From Paulinella micropora (lineage: Eukaryota > Cercozoa > Imbricatea > Euglyphida): 46,180 nucleotides of DNA. Where the stretch lies: positions 839,346 to 885,525 of the forward strand of contig BJOX01000145.1 of assembly GCA_009731375.1 (NCBI GenBank), written 5' to 3'. Below are positions 11,114 to 24,421 of the stretch, in pieces (position 1 is the stretch's first letter; each line of letters begins with the position of its first letter). The notes below the pieces were generated by a model. It was not told the DNA's origin and made no database searches. It saw nothing but the letters and a program-made list of their open reading frames with translations. A program made the translations under genes and the position numbers.

Positions 11114-11387
11114 TTGCTGTTGACATTCAAGACAACAAAAAAAATTGATTTTTCTGTTTTGGTTGGAATTTCAGTTTTGGTTGGAATTTTGATTTTGGGT
11201 GAAAATTTGAATTTTTCAAATTAACTGCTATATTCGTCCGCAAAATATCGTAAATTTTCGCGAAATGTTAACGTTAAATTTGAAAATTTGAATTTTTGTC
11301 ACAAAAATGAAAAACTGTCACAAAAATGAAAATCTGACACAAAAATGAAAAACTAATTTTTGTTGTTGTCTTGAATGTCAACAGCAA
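11114..11387. mobile_element. 274-bp MITE with TA target duplication
   Basis: Ends are inverted repeats of about 28 bp: TTGCTGTTGACATTCAAGAC at the left and its reverse complement (GTCTTGAATGTCAACAGCAA) at the right. They are flanked by TA on both sides (11112-11113 and 11388-11389). The interior is AT-rich with three copies of CACAAAAATGAAAA and no coding capacity. The TA duplication suggests mobilisation by a Tc1/mariner-type transposase; that assignment is inferred. Confidence 0.75.
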
Positions 11388-11579
11388 TATATAAGAACAG
11401 AGAACTTGAATTGGGTTCAACGTGACTAGCGGAGTGGATTGAATTGGTTGTAATAAAGAAGAGGCATCATTACCGAATATATTCTTTTAGACCAGAACCG
11501 GCAAGTCAAAAGAGGCAACTTGAATCATGGGAGACAGGCTCCTCCTCGTCTGCACATGATTGTCCCAATCGACCATTTG
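11388..11579. other. anonymous spacer
   Basis: About 190 bp between the MITE and the right copy of the large duplication. No gene or repeat recognised. Confidence 0.4.
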
Positions 11580-14820
<3,241 letters not shown>

Positions 14821-14879
14821 ATGTATTCGCGACATGTCCAACCGCAAAGTATTAAACAAGCCTTAAAATTATGAAAAAC

Positions 14880-15041
14880 CAACATTTGACATATAGAAAA
14901 CATACATAGAAAACAAAAAAGTGTCAAATGTTTAACATAATTTTTCTAACTGAGCACATTAAGAGAGATTTTGACGAAAGGACACATAAACCATATACAC
15001 GCAGTTTATATATATTTTTATGAAATAAAAATATGGTTTAT
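14880..15041. other. two short inverted repeats at the viral left boundary
   Basis: ACATTTGACA (about 14882) pairs with TGTCAAATGT (about 14921), and ATAAACCATAT (14986) pairs with ATATGGTTTAT (15031). They lie in the non-coding leader before the first viral gene. They could be a terminator, a recombination site or remnants of an element end; the sequence does not decide. Confidence 0.4.
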
Positions 15042-15064
15042 TTTATATATAAAAATATATACAC

Positions 15065-15076
15065 TATATATAATCC
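15065..15076 (+). promoter_or_regulatory. TATA box abutting viral start codon
   Basis: TATATATAATCC lies immediately before the ATG at 15077. Similar boxes precede other genes of this element. Confidence 0.55.
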
Positions 15077-15629
15077 ATGGACACCTCTCACCGCCGATCG
15101 CATTGGACGTATGAAGACTTACAACTTCATTTGGATTACGTGAATGGAAGTTATTTTCTAAATCTAGTCAATGCTGTTTCGTTTCTATCACCCGATGGAA
15201 AGTGGAACACGAACGACTGGAAACTTATGGAAAATATAGAAAAAGGGGAACAACAATATTGTTGTTGCTCACACGAGATTACAAAGAATAACATCGTAAA
15301 AAATGTAAAAAACGGAAGCGAAATGGTGCTGGGCTCTGAATGTATCAAGCGTTTTAAGAATGATAAAATGAACGAAGACATGTCATTGCTCATCCGCACT
15401 CTTGACAATCGAAATATTAAATTTTGTTGTTATTGTAATATCAACAGGGCAATTGCAAAAAAAGATTGTAGAAAAATATCCGAACAGGGACAAGTATTAT
15501 CATAAATCTTGTATGAAAAAGAAATTTTATCAATGCACCCTTTGTAATGCTTTTAGAGGATTTTCCCCATGCGATTGCTTGGATAAGATTAGAAGTAGAA
15601 CGAACGATAAACCCTTTTGGCTAAGATAA
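15077..15629 (+). pseudogene. viral Zn-ribbon-like protein, frameshifted
   Basis: A frame from 15077 to 15505 is rich in paired cysteines (CCCSHE, GSECIKRF, CCYCN). Near 15480-15495 the sense moves to the +1 frame, which ends at 15629 with HKSC, CTLCN and PCDC. Together they form one protein of about 180 residues with several CxxC pairs that would bind zinc. It is the first gene of the viral element, just before the primase-helicase, which suggests a replication or transcription role, but no family is recognised. The shift is a one-base change in this copy and may be mutation or sequencing error. Confidence 0.55.
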
Positions 15630-15766
15630 TAAGTAAGAAAAGAAGACGAGTTATTTTTTGTCATAACGATATATAAAAAATTATAATTACCTATTAAGGA
15701 CAACACCATACATGGATATACTGATATATAGAATAATCAATTTATTTTTATAAAAAAATCCGAGCG

Positions 15767-15776
15767 ACTATATAAC
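15767..15776 (+). promoter_or_regulatory. TATA box abutting primase-helicase start
   Basis: ACTATATAAC directly precedes ATG 15777. It matches the box TATATATAAC before 18245, implying a very short leader. Confidence 0.6.
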
Positions 15777-18200
15777 ATGACCGCACCGACACTGACCAAT
15801 GGACAATGGTATTGGAAACAAGAAGAAGCACTGAGAGATAAACCACAAGATGCGGTTCTTACCACTATGCCATGCCAAGAAGATTTCATTGAATTGATTG
15901 AAAAAATGCCCGATGACCAAAAGCAATACTATGAAGTATTAATGGAAAACAAACCCCAACGAATGTTTGCCGACATTGATGGCGATGCATTATCAATCTC
16001 ACGAGAAAAAATGTATGAGCGGTGGAACACGTTTATGGAAAACGTATTTGCTAACATGGGTTTGAAGTATAATCCCAAAAAAGCCAAATACTTGGACGCG
16101 AGCAAGAATGGTAAAATGTCGTGCCATTTTTCTTACGATAATGGCTTGGTATTCAAAAATTGCGAAACACAAAAAGAGTTTTGGAAGTATGTGGAAGTGG
16201 TGATTGAAAAAGATTATCCCGACCTTTGCTTCACGTTTGAACGAGCCGACAAGAATATTGAGTTGCGAACCATACTTGATATTTCCGTCTATAACAAAAA
16301 CAGGGCTTTTCGGACTATCTACTCGCATAAAGAAGATAGCGACCGCGTTTTGCTTCCGTATTCATACACCCCAAAAACAAACACCTTGAAACTGCTACAA
16401 GATGTGGAAATTGACGATTATCTGATTATGCGCCCCGATGACAATACATTCTACGATGTCAAAATTCACGAATATACAACTTTGAAGCGATATCAACATA
16501 TTACGTTGGACGAAATACGCGAAATTATACTCAGCAAAATACCAAATGTAGAAATTGTTGAAATAAAGCAGAGAATGTTTGTTTTAAAAACCATAGGGAC
16601 ACGAGTATGTATTATAAACGGAGAAGAAAATAAAAGCGACAATTGCTATGTAGTATGGAGAAGAGACGGGCTGTATTTCTACTGCCACGATAGCACTTGC
16701 GAGGGTAAAGGCATGAAAATTCACGAATTATCACCCCCCATCGTCCGTAATATCAACACGATTGATGACCTGCGCCGACTCGCCAGCGAATGTAAACGCG
16801 TAAAAAAATTCAAAGAGTTGATAGACACTGCTTTGGCCTGGATGAATGAATCATACACTTTTGCTAACTTGGCAAAGCCGACTATAATTGAAGAATATGT
16901 TGATTCCAAAGGTAAGAGGGTATTTCGCTACAAGACAGAATCAGCAATGGAATCATTCTTCAAAAACAAAAGAGTAAAGACCAATCTATCAAAGGAGGAC
17001 TGGATAGCACTAGGTAAAAACCCCGCAAAATTGAATGTTGTTGATTTGTATAAGATATGGACTACACACCCGAGAAGACGCGAGTAAATGACGTAATCTT
17101 TGACCCCAATGCATACTTTGATAACGACAAACAAGGGTTTTATAACTTGTTTAAGGGCTTTGAAATCCCAGCGGACACATTAGAAGACGTGAAATCCTTC
17201 ACGGCAGAAGAAGAAAAAAATGAAGCATTCTTTCAACATATCCTAAACAGATGGTGTGGGGGAAGGCAAGATATATAAAAAGGTGCTTGATATGTTTGCG
17301 AGCATTTAGCAAAAGCCGTGGCAAAAACTACACTTATCATTAGTTTTGACAAGCACTGAACGAGCAGGTAAGGGTATTATTCTTGAAATATTCAAAGACA
17401 TAATAGGTGCCGATTATTACTTCCAGCCGTCCGATGTTAGAGAAATATTAGGCGATTTCAATGCGCAACTCGCAAAAGCAATCGTAGTATTTATGGACGA
17501 AATGGTATGGGGTGGTGATAAAGAACGAGCGGGAACAATTAAGAAACTTGTATCAGAAAACACGCTCACTCTTAAACAAAAATATTTACCAAATCTAACA
17601 TTAGAAAATATGTTATTCTTAGTCCTTGCTTCAAACGAAGAGTGGGTAGTGCCAGCGGGAACCACTGAGCAACGATGGCTCGTCCTTGAAGTTTTTGATG
17701 AACTGGCACTCATGACATCAGACGAAAAGAGAAAAGTGATTGCGGATATTAGATCTATTGACAGGCAACGACTGGCAAAGTTTCTTCTTGAAAGAGACCT
17801 CAGCGAGTTTAACGATCGCGAAACAATCATCACAAAGGGACTACGAGAACAAAAAGTGAAATCTCTTTCAAAGTTGAGAAAGTGGTGGTTGGATTGCTTA
17901 AACTTGGGATATATCACGAAAGACTTTCCAGAAATTCATTTTGGTAAAGATGTTTCAAAAGAAGCATTATACGATGCGTATAAAGCCAATGCGAATAGCC
18001 CGCACACTTCGCGGGTTAGTTTCTGGACTAGTCTTAGAAAACTGATGCCAGGCGTGGTAGAAAAGAAGAAAACAACAGAAGCAGGTGTAAGAATTAAATA
18101 CGTGGATTTACCAACATTAGAAGAGTGTAAAAATCAATGGAAGGTTATTTATGGTGATAATGAATGGGCTTTTGACGATGACGATGATGACGATGAATAA
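15777..18200 (+). pseudogene. AEP primase - D5-like SF3 helicase, disrupted
   Basis: Replication protein of about 800 residues. The N-terminal half (15777-17087) is an archaeo-eukaryotic primase: RMFADIDGDA carries the metal-binding DxD, SCHFSY the SxH motif, and ILDISVYNKNRAFR the third motif. A CxxxxC cluster follows near residues 300-315. The C-terminal half is a superfamily 3 helicase of D5 type: a glycine-rich ERAGKG P-loop, FMDEMVW (Walker B) and FLVLASNEEW (motif C), ending in an Asp-rich tail. Breaks: a frame change near 17085, another in the G run at 17258-17262, and an in-frame TAG at 17307-17309 just before the P-loop. The P-loop is also degenerate upstream of AGKG. Such fusions prime and unwind DNA in PLVs and virophages. 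This copy cannot make the full protein. Confidence 0.85.
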
Positions 18201-18232
18201 ACAATATAAAAAACGGATTTTTTTTTGTTATG

Positions 18233-18244
18233 CTTATATATAAC
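18233..18244 (+). promoter_or_regulatory. TATA box abutting start codon
   Basis: CTTATATATAAC immediately upstream of ATG 18245. Confidence 0.6.
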
Positions 18245-18907
18245 ATGCCATCAACCAAAGGAGATTATCTGAGCAAAATAGAAAAATAGACTCATTTAAG
18301 TAGCGACATAAAACTACCAACAAGCAAATCACTTAAACCTGAAATTGTCGCATTTTACGAAAAATACCGACCCGAACAACCCCCGCAGGGTGATAATGTT
18401 AAAGTTGTATTACCCTCCGTTGATACATTGAAGAAGGTAGTTTTTAATGACGAACCAGAAGAATTTACGCCTTTTAAAGAAAGTGATTTGAAGGAAACTG
18501 GTATTACTGAAATCAAGGCCAACGTAGGAGAAGAATTGGCGAAGAAAGAAATGCCAGTTTTAGAAGCAAAAGAGGAACCTGCGCCAGTTAGGGAAAAGAA
18601 AACACCGATTAAAGCAAAGCGGAATCCGCCCGAGAGCGGGTATAGTTGCTATGAAATAATAACGGCACATTTGAAAGTATCAAAAGACCCGTTTAATTTC
18701 TTGTATATGAAAGTTGAAGACCGCACCATAATGCAGGAGGATATGAAGAAATGGCACGAGAGCAGATACGCACACATACCACCAGACCAACGCCCTATTC
18801 TTAAATATGGTAAGTTAGATTATAAGACGTTTTTCCGCGATGTCTTATCTCAACACGAGGGCAAACTCACGACACTAAAAGATATGTATGACAGGTTTCA
18901 TGTGTAA
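18245..18907 (+). pseudogene. viral protein of unknown function, one early stop
   Basis: The frame begins at ATG 18245, directly after a TATA box, but meets TAG at codon 15 (18287-18289). It then stays open to 18907 (about 220 residues). The N-terminal part is Lys/Ser-rich, the middle is charged and Glu/Lys/Pro-rich (low complexity), and the last 90 residues are compact and aromatic (from YSCYEIITAHLKVSKDPFNF to the end). No family is recognised. It overlaps the stop of the convergent gene 18898-19527 by 10 bases. A downstream ATG could rescue a shorter product. Confidence 0.6.
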
Positions 18908-19527
18908 GCGGCGGTTAGTGCTATGTCTCTCATCACATCAATATTAAAATATGATGGTTTAAAAGATACATAATCCGCAGATGCCGTTTTATAATATACT
19001 TCCAATGTTATTGGAGCATCTGTCGCATATGTTAATAAAACCTCATTAGTCGTATTTCCAGAAATTCGTTTTGTTGTATTATTGGTGGTATCCGCGGGAT
19101 TTGGACAAGTCATTAACCATATCATTTTCATTTGGACTCCGTATCTTTGAATTAGCCATATACAATCAAAAGACTTATACTCAATGGCGGTTGTATAATT
19201 TAGAACTTCGCTGTAAAAGTCATCAACATTGGTTCCATCCGTTTTATGAAACCAGAACTGAAAAGTTCCTATTCCAGACGGGGCGGGCAAATTTAAAGAC
19301 CCACGAAAAGCAACTTTAATGAAATAACCATATCCTAAATTAGATATTGTTTTGCTACCATAACCGCCCGTGCAAAGAGTAGTGAATGTGGAACTTTCCA
19401 TCCACGACCTAAGATCAAGACCAACATACGCATTTTGAATGTTTCTTGTTAATGTCGGGGTAGCAGTAACGGCAATAGTTTTAGTATCAATAGACTGCTG
19501 TTCCTGTGATCGTCCAAATATATTCAT
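18898..19527 (-). CDS. viral hypothetical protein, possibly virion-associated
   Basis: An intact frame of 209 residues. The start MNIFGRSQEQQ at 19527 is chosen because the upstream extension is unlike coding sequence and the 51-bp divergent spacer holds TATA boxes. Composition is Thr/Ser/Tyr-rich and beta-like, with few charged residues, as in many capsid or fibre accessory proteins. No family is recognised. It faces the preceding gene tail to tail and shares a divergent promoter with the fibre gene, which hints at co-expression with structural genes. Confidence 0.65.
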   Translation of the reverse strand: MNIFGRSQEQQSIDTKTIAVTATPTLTRNIQNAYVGLDLRSWMESSTFTTLCTGGYGSKTISNLGYGYFIKVAFRGSLNLPAPSGIGTFQFWFHKTDGTNVDDFYSEVLNYTTAIEYKSFDCIWLIQRYGVQMKMIWLMTCPNPADTTNNTTKRISGNTTNEVLLTYATDAPITLEVYYKTASADYVSFKPSYFNIDVMRDIALTAAYT

Positions 19528-19578
19528 TTTTTTAAGACTAAATATATATACTACAATATAAAATAATAGAATTAAAAT
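19528..19578. promoter_or_regulatory. divergent promoter between 19527 and 19579
   Basis: A 51-bp spacer containing AAATATATATAC and TATAAAATAATAG between two start codons on opposite strands. Confidence 0.5.
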
Positions 19579-22500
19579 ATGAACCATCTGGGCAATCCAT
19601 GGACATATCATTTTTATGGCTCTGTCATAGTGGATGAGAATTTAGAAATTGATGGAGTATTATATGGCGATCATATTGAAGCAAACTCAATCCAAGCAAG
19701 GACTGACGACATAACAATATCGTCGCGAAATAATAACTCCTCTTTGTTGATATCTGATACTGGTTATGTGTCAATTAATAACGAATACGATTTACCAATA
19801 GCGGACGGCAAAGCAAATCAAGTATTAAAAACGGACGGGTTGGGTAATACTTCATTTGCTACATTAACCTCAAGTTATATAAGCGATTTTGAACTGGATA
19901 AATTGACGGATGTAGTTATAACAGGCACACCAAACAGCAATCAATTACTTATGTATAGCACAGGACCATGGAGAAATACAACATCGCCTTATCTTAGATT
20001 GGATGGTCTCGCTATGATGTTTGGAGATTTAAATATGGGAGGATTTAACATAACGAATGTAAATCTGGTTGATGGTATTGATGTTTCCGTTCTGGATAGT
20101 TCCGTGGTTAAACTCACAGGAGACCAAACCATAACAGGTAATAAAATATTTACTACTTATTTGGGTATAAAAGATTCAAATCCATTAAATACAGGGAAGT
20201 TATTCTTCAACTATAATAATAATACAGGTTCTATTTATTCGTCGGAGGTAGGTGGAGCAACGGGCTATCCACTATCTATTGTCGGTTCGTCTATAACCCT
20301 CGCTTCTACCACGGGGAGTGGAATAACATTGACGGGCAATGTTTTAAATTTTAACAGCGCAACAGCAATCAGCGGACTTCCAGCACCATTCTATGACGGC
20401 GATGCTTCAACGAAGGCATATACCGATACGAAATTAGCAAAGGATGGCACAACGGCTATGACGGGTAGTTTAAATATGGGCGGTTTTGCGATTACAAATG
20501 TAGGCAATTTTGATGGTGTTGATGTTTCTGTTCTTGATACTTCGGTGGTTAAACTAACAGGAGACCAAACCATAGCAGGAATTAAAACATTTAGCAGTAT
20601 AATAAATGCGAGTGCGGGGATTGATATGAAAAGCCAAAGCATAACAAATGTAAATCAACTAAATGGCAGGTCTATCACAACTTAGTTATCAGAGCATGAT
20701 ACGAACACGGCAAAAGTGTCGGCGAGTGGAAGTATTGATACACATAGCGATGTGATTATAACAACAGCATCAGATAATCAAGTACTCATTTATAGCACAG
20801 GACAATGGAGAAATGTGGCATCACCGTTTCTTAGATTAGACGGCACTGCTAGTATGACGGGAGGACTAAATATGGGAAACCAAAGCATAACAAATGTAAA
20901 TCTGGTTGATGGTGTGGATGTTTCTGTCCTTGATAGTTCGGTGGTTAAAACTTCAGGAAACCAAACCATAGCAGGAATTAAGACATATAGCAGTGGTGTT
21001 GAAATAACTGGAAATTCAACGAATGCAACAACAAAAGGAACATTCGTGGTTTTTAACTCCACATCCAATATAGGAACTATCGGATGCCTTGATATGGGCA
21101 CGGGCGTAAATTATAACTTTGAAATAAATGCCAAAAAATAAGTTTTATTATAGACGGGGCAATCGTCTCGTGGATTAATGCTACGGGCTTAGATTGTAAT
21201 AGTAGTCGGATTGTTAATCTGGGAGCACCACAAAATGCGAATGAAGCGGTAAATAGGCAATATCTGGGTGACAATTGTGTGAAACTAACAACAGACCAAA
21301 CCATAACAGGAAGTAAAACATTTAATGGGGCGAGCACTACGATAAAATATCTAACTTTAACGAACAATGCCGATTTTAATAATCAAACTGTCACTAATGG
21401 TGGAAATATAACATATAATGGGGCGAGGATATTAAACCAAAATGGAGGTGATATATTCTTTTCACAGACATCAGGAGATTACCAATATTTCTTATTTACT
21501 CTAAATACTGCTACAAGCGGAACCGCGAACCAACGAGGTTATGTATTTACGAATGTAGCATTTGACGCAAAAGGAGCAGGTCTTTATATTTCAAAACTTT
21601 TGGACAATAAAAGTGCTTCGTCTGACATCGTCAGTTTTAACAAAGCTGGCGATATGCGGTTTTATGGTGCTTTGGATATGAATTCAAACAACATAACAAA
21701 TGGTGGAACAATAACAGGAACTACATTAACGGCAACTGCTGGCATGACTACAACTACATTAACGGCGAGCGGATTAATAACGGCAAATGCTGGTATATCA
21801 ACAACAACATTAACAACAAGCGACAATATAGTAGTAGGTGCTGGAAAAAGTGTTTTCATAGATAGGTCAGGATATACAAACACAAACAACAAATTAGTTT
21901 TGTGGGATGGTGGAACAGGCTCCACGACTGCTTTTAATGGATTTGGTATTAAACTAGACACAATGATGTACAATGTTAATGCTATAACAGATAATCACAT
22001 ATTTTACTATGGTGCTACAAATGAGTTATTTAGAATTGGTAATGCTGGAATTACTGCTTCAAAGGCAATAACGGCAAATGCTGGGATATCTGTTGTTAAT
22101 AGCACGGCAGATATAAGAGGAGAAGCAAGAAGTGGGTCTCATGCTACACCAGTCGGGTTATATGTCACAGCCAATCTTGGAGCATCTTCTGCTGGTGTTG
22201 AATTCAGACACAGCAACGGGACACAGGGAGTTGGTTTTGGTTATAATTCAATATATGCTACGGGAAGCAGTACTAATCAGGACTTAAATTTTTATGCGAG
22301 GGGCACTGGAGTAATCTATGCTCAGAGTGATACAAGCATGACGAAAGCATCCAGCGGATTTTTAACATTAAGAAAAAGACCATCAAATACGACCAACCCC
22401 CAAATATTTATGAAAGCAGGAGATTCTTCAGGTTATGCGGTAGTAATGAATACAGGTGGTTTATTACACGCTTGGTCGACTTCATTATCAAATGGTGAAA

Positions 22501-22937
22501 ACAATACGGGTTATGTTTATTTGAATGCGGGAGCAAATACATGGTCTTCTGGTTCAGATAGGAGATTAAAATCAGATATTAAAACACTAGACTGTGAGGG
22601 ATGTTGTGAGAAATTAATGAAAATTAATTGTTGCTCATATTATTGGAAATGAGACGAGAAAAAAGAAAAAAAGAGCCACGGATTTATTGCCGACGAGTTT
22701 AAAAAAATATTTCCAGAATTTGTATCTGAAAGTGGAATGAAGGCAGACGACGGAAAAAGCATCCTTGAAGGAGTATCATATATGGAATTTATACCAATAT
22801 TAGTCAGTGCTTTTCAACATATGGCGGAAAAAGTAGTTAATTTAGAAAAAGAAAATAAAAATCTTATGAATATACTACAAGACCAAGCAAACCAATTAGC
22901 AGAAATCAGAGTGGCCGTTCTTGATAATGTCAAATAA
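19579..22937 (+). pseudogene. viral fibre protein with C-terminal S74 chaperone, disrupted
   Basis: A reading frame of about 1120 residues if breaks are ignored. It is built of repeats: a block with DVSVLDSSVVKLTGDQTITG recurs near 20069, 20511, 20906 and 21272 at 350-440-bp spacing, typical of trimeric beta-rich fibres. The C-terminus has GSDRRLKSDIKTL, then SYYWK, GFIADEF and FPEFVSES. That is the Peptidase_S74 intramolecular chaperone, which helps trimerise a fibre and then cleaves itself off. A coiled coil ends the protein. Breaks: TAG at 20683-20685, a shift at the A run 21133-21138, and TGA at 22650-22652 inside the chaperone. The likely role is host-cell attachment at capsid vertices. 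Confidence 0.85.
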
Positions 22938-23289
22938 TAATACAACTAGACTTCACAGACCACCACCTATTATGGATATGGATGGCGAACTAACTCCAGA
23001 ATTAAAGTCTCGTGTTTTGGATATTGAACTAAAGACAGAAGAGAAAAAAATTGACAATGAAATTGAGAACGAATGGAATTGCTGTATGTCAAATAAGAAA
23101 ACCGATAGCAGAATGATTAAATATTTATTTCAAATGGGTGTCATCATTGCCATTATAACCCTTTGTATAGTTAGGCTATCTGAAAAGAACTTGCCTTGTG
23201 AGGTTGCTAATACTTATGTCGGTATTTTGACTTTACTCATAGGAATTTGCCTTCCTTCACCAAGTTCTGGGGGTGGTACTAAGAAGTAA
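22927..23289 (+). CDS. viral two-helix membrane protein
   Basis: 120 residues from ATG 22927, overlapping the fibre stop by 11 bases. A hydrophilic N-terminal half with a charged Glu/Lys stretch is followed by MGVIIAIITLCIVRL and YVGILTLLIGICLPSPSS, two membrane segments separated by about 17 residues. The short tail is Gly/Lys. The start MSNNN is preferred over the upstream TTG. The arrangement suggests a small membrane protein; holin-like or internal-membrane roles are possible but unproven. Confidence 0.7.
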   Translation: MSNNNTTRLHRPPPIMDMDGELTPELKSRVLDIELKTEEKKIDNEIENEWNCCMSNKKTDSRMIKYLFQMGVIIAIITLCIVRLSEKNLPCEVANTYVGILTLLIGICLPSPSSGGGTKK

Positions 23290-23290
23290 A

Positions 23291-23548
23291 TCACAAATTA
23301 CCACATTCATATATATGTGTCATATACCATCTATTATCACCCGCACACATCAAAGGCAGTGCCTCATCAAAACTACGACACATATTATTTCCGTTATTTA
23401 TGAAAACACACTTAAACCCAGTATCTACCCCTTGCTTTATACAATAAGCACACGATTCATTCTTTTTTTCTGAGTATCGCGAGTAAAAGTCGCAGGCAGT
23501 CCGCGACATAGCAAATCTAGATAACACGAATATCAATATTAATAACAT
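23291..23548 (-). CDS. viral secreted cysteine-rich small protein
   Basis: 85 residues. MLLILIFVLSRFAMSRTA is a plausible signal peptide. The mature part has seven cysteines (CDFYS, SCAYC, KCVF, MCRS, MCAG, ECGNL) and many aromatics, fitting a disulfide-bonded lumenal or virion-surface peptide. A TATTATA-type box lies immediately before the start (plus strand 23549-23560). No family recognised. It meets the membrane-protein gene tail to tail. Confidence 0.6.
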   Translation of the reverse strand: MLLILIFVLSRFAMSRTACDFYSRYSEKKNESCAYCIKQGVDTGFKCVFINNGNNMCRSFDEALPLMCAGDNRWYMTHIYECGNL

Positions 23549-23562
23549 ATATTATAATCCAA

Positions 23563-23833
23563 ATACTGATAACCCAATAATATTATTTTTGTCTCTCCAT
23601 TCCTTGTGTTTTTGATTTATATATTCTCTATTTTTGTCTCTCCATTCTTTGTTTTTTTGATTTATATTTTGTCTCTCCATTCCTTGTGTTTTTGATTTAT
23701 ATATTCTCTATTTTGTCTCTCCATTCTTTGTTTTTTTGATTTATATATTCTCTATTTTTGTCTCTCCATTCTTGAAGTTTTTGTTTCATATATTCTTTAT
23801 TTTTGTCTTTCCATTCATTTTAGTTCTATTTTC
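23563..23833 (-). repeat. 45-bp repeats: decayed C-terminal tail of the GIY-YIG gene
   Basis: GTCTCTCCATTC-type units begin at 23591, 23636, 23671, 23715, 23760 and 23805. Spacings are 45, 35, 44, 45 and 45, a 15-codon period with two indels. On the minus strand they encode charged blocks such as KNKEWRDKNREYINQ, the kind of repeated tail common in viral GIY-YIG proteins. Confidence 0.75.
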
Positions 23834-24133
23834 TATTCTTTTATTAACACATTTTTCATTCTGTCGTATTAATTCTCCTTCTCGCTGTCTTAATTGACAT
23901 ACATTTTTGCATGGGTAATCTTCCAGTAATTCAATATAGTGGTCTTCATATTTTAATATTTCAAAACTAGAAACGTAACAATATTTGCCTTTTTTATATT
24001 GTTTATAATTTGCTCTTTGTTTTCCAAGTCGTTGCGATAATGTTTGAGTTGTTGAACCAATATAGATTAAATCTGTCTGGTAAGACCTAATAGTGTATAT
24101 TTTTCCTTTCTTACAATCTCCAACTCGTGGCAT
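23786..24133 (-). CDS. GIY-YIG endonuclease (tail eroded)
   Basis: 115 residues as it stands. KGKIYTIRSYQTDLIYIGST supplies the IYxI and YIGST strands of the GIY-YIG fold. TLSQRLGKQRANYK carries the helix with the catalytic Arg, and later Glu residues (IELLEDYP, LRQREGELI) include the metal-binding glutamate. Such single-domain nucleases are common in PLVs and giant viruses and cut DNA during recombination or homing. The stop is early: the same charged 15-residue repeats continue downstream to about 23563 in mixed frames, so the ancestral protein was longer. An ATTATATATCC box lies about 22 bases before the start. Confidence 0.8.
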   Translation of the reverse strand: MPRVGDCKKGKIYTIRSYQTDLIYIGSTTQTLSQRLGKQRANYKQYKKGKYCYVSSFEILKYEDHYIELLEDYPCKNVCQLRQREGELIRQNEKCVNKRIENRTKMNGKTKIKNI

Positions 24134-24178
24134 TTTGTTTGTTATTCTTTGTTATTATTATATATCCTAATCTTTAAA

Positions 24179-24397
24179 TTATAAATTACCTTCCTCTTTA
24201 ATTATATTATTATAAATCGCCTCTCGTTGCTTATCTGATAGCGGTAAGCGGTAAAGGATATTTTCAGGTTTTCTAAAAATGTTGGGGTTTCTATTCACTA
24301 AGTTCTGAGTGATGCGGATTTGGTCAATTTCCTTCCCTAGCCTTTCCAACTCTTCAAGTTGTTGCTCGTCTTTGCTTTTTTCTTTTTTATTTTCCAT
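24179..24397 (-). CDS. small viral coiled-coil protein
   Basis: 72 residues starting MENKKEKSKDEQQLEELERL at 24397. It is strongly charged and helical in its first half, then has a NPNIFRKPENILYRLPL segment. The start is supported by ATATAA just upstream and by the 24-bp divergent spacer with the next gene. Function unknown. Confidence 0.6.
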   Translation of the reverse strand: MENKKEKSKDEQQLEELERLGKEIDQIRITQNLVNRNPNIFRKPENILYRLPLSDKQREAIYNNIIKEEGNL

Positions 24398-24421
24398 CTT
24401 ATATAATAGCGGATATAAAAA
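24398..24421. promoter_or_regulatory. 24-bp bidirectional promoter
   Basis: Between two opposed start codons lie TATAATAG and GATATAAAA. Each strand has a TATA-like box within 4-10 bases of its ATG. Confidence 0.6.

Noticed and set aside
17307-20685. TAG reassigned to an amino acid in the viral genes
   Set aside because: TAG occurs in frame three times, but TGA and TAA also interrupt genes, and frameshifts are common. Decay or sequence error explains this better than a changed code.
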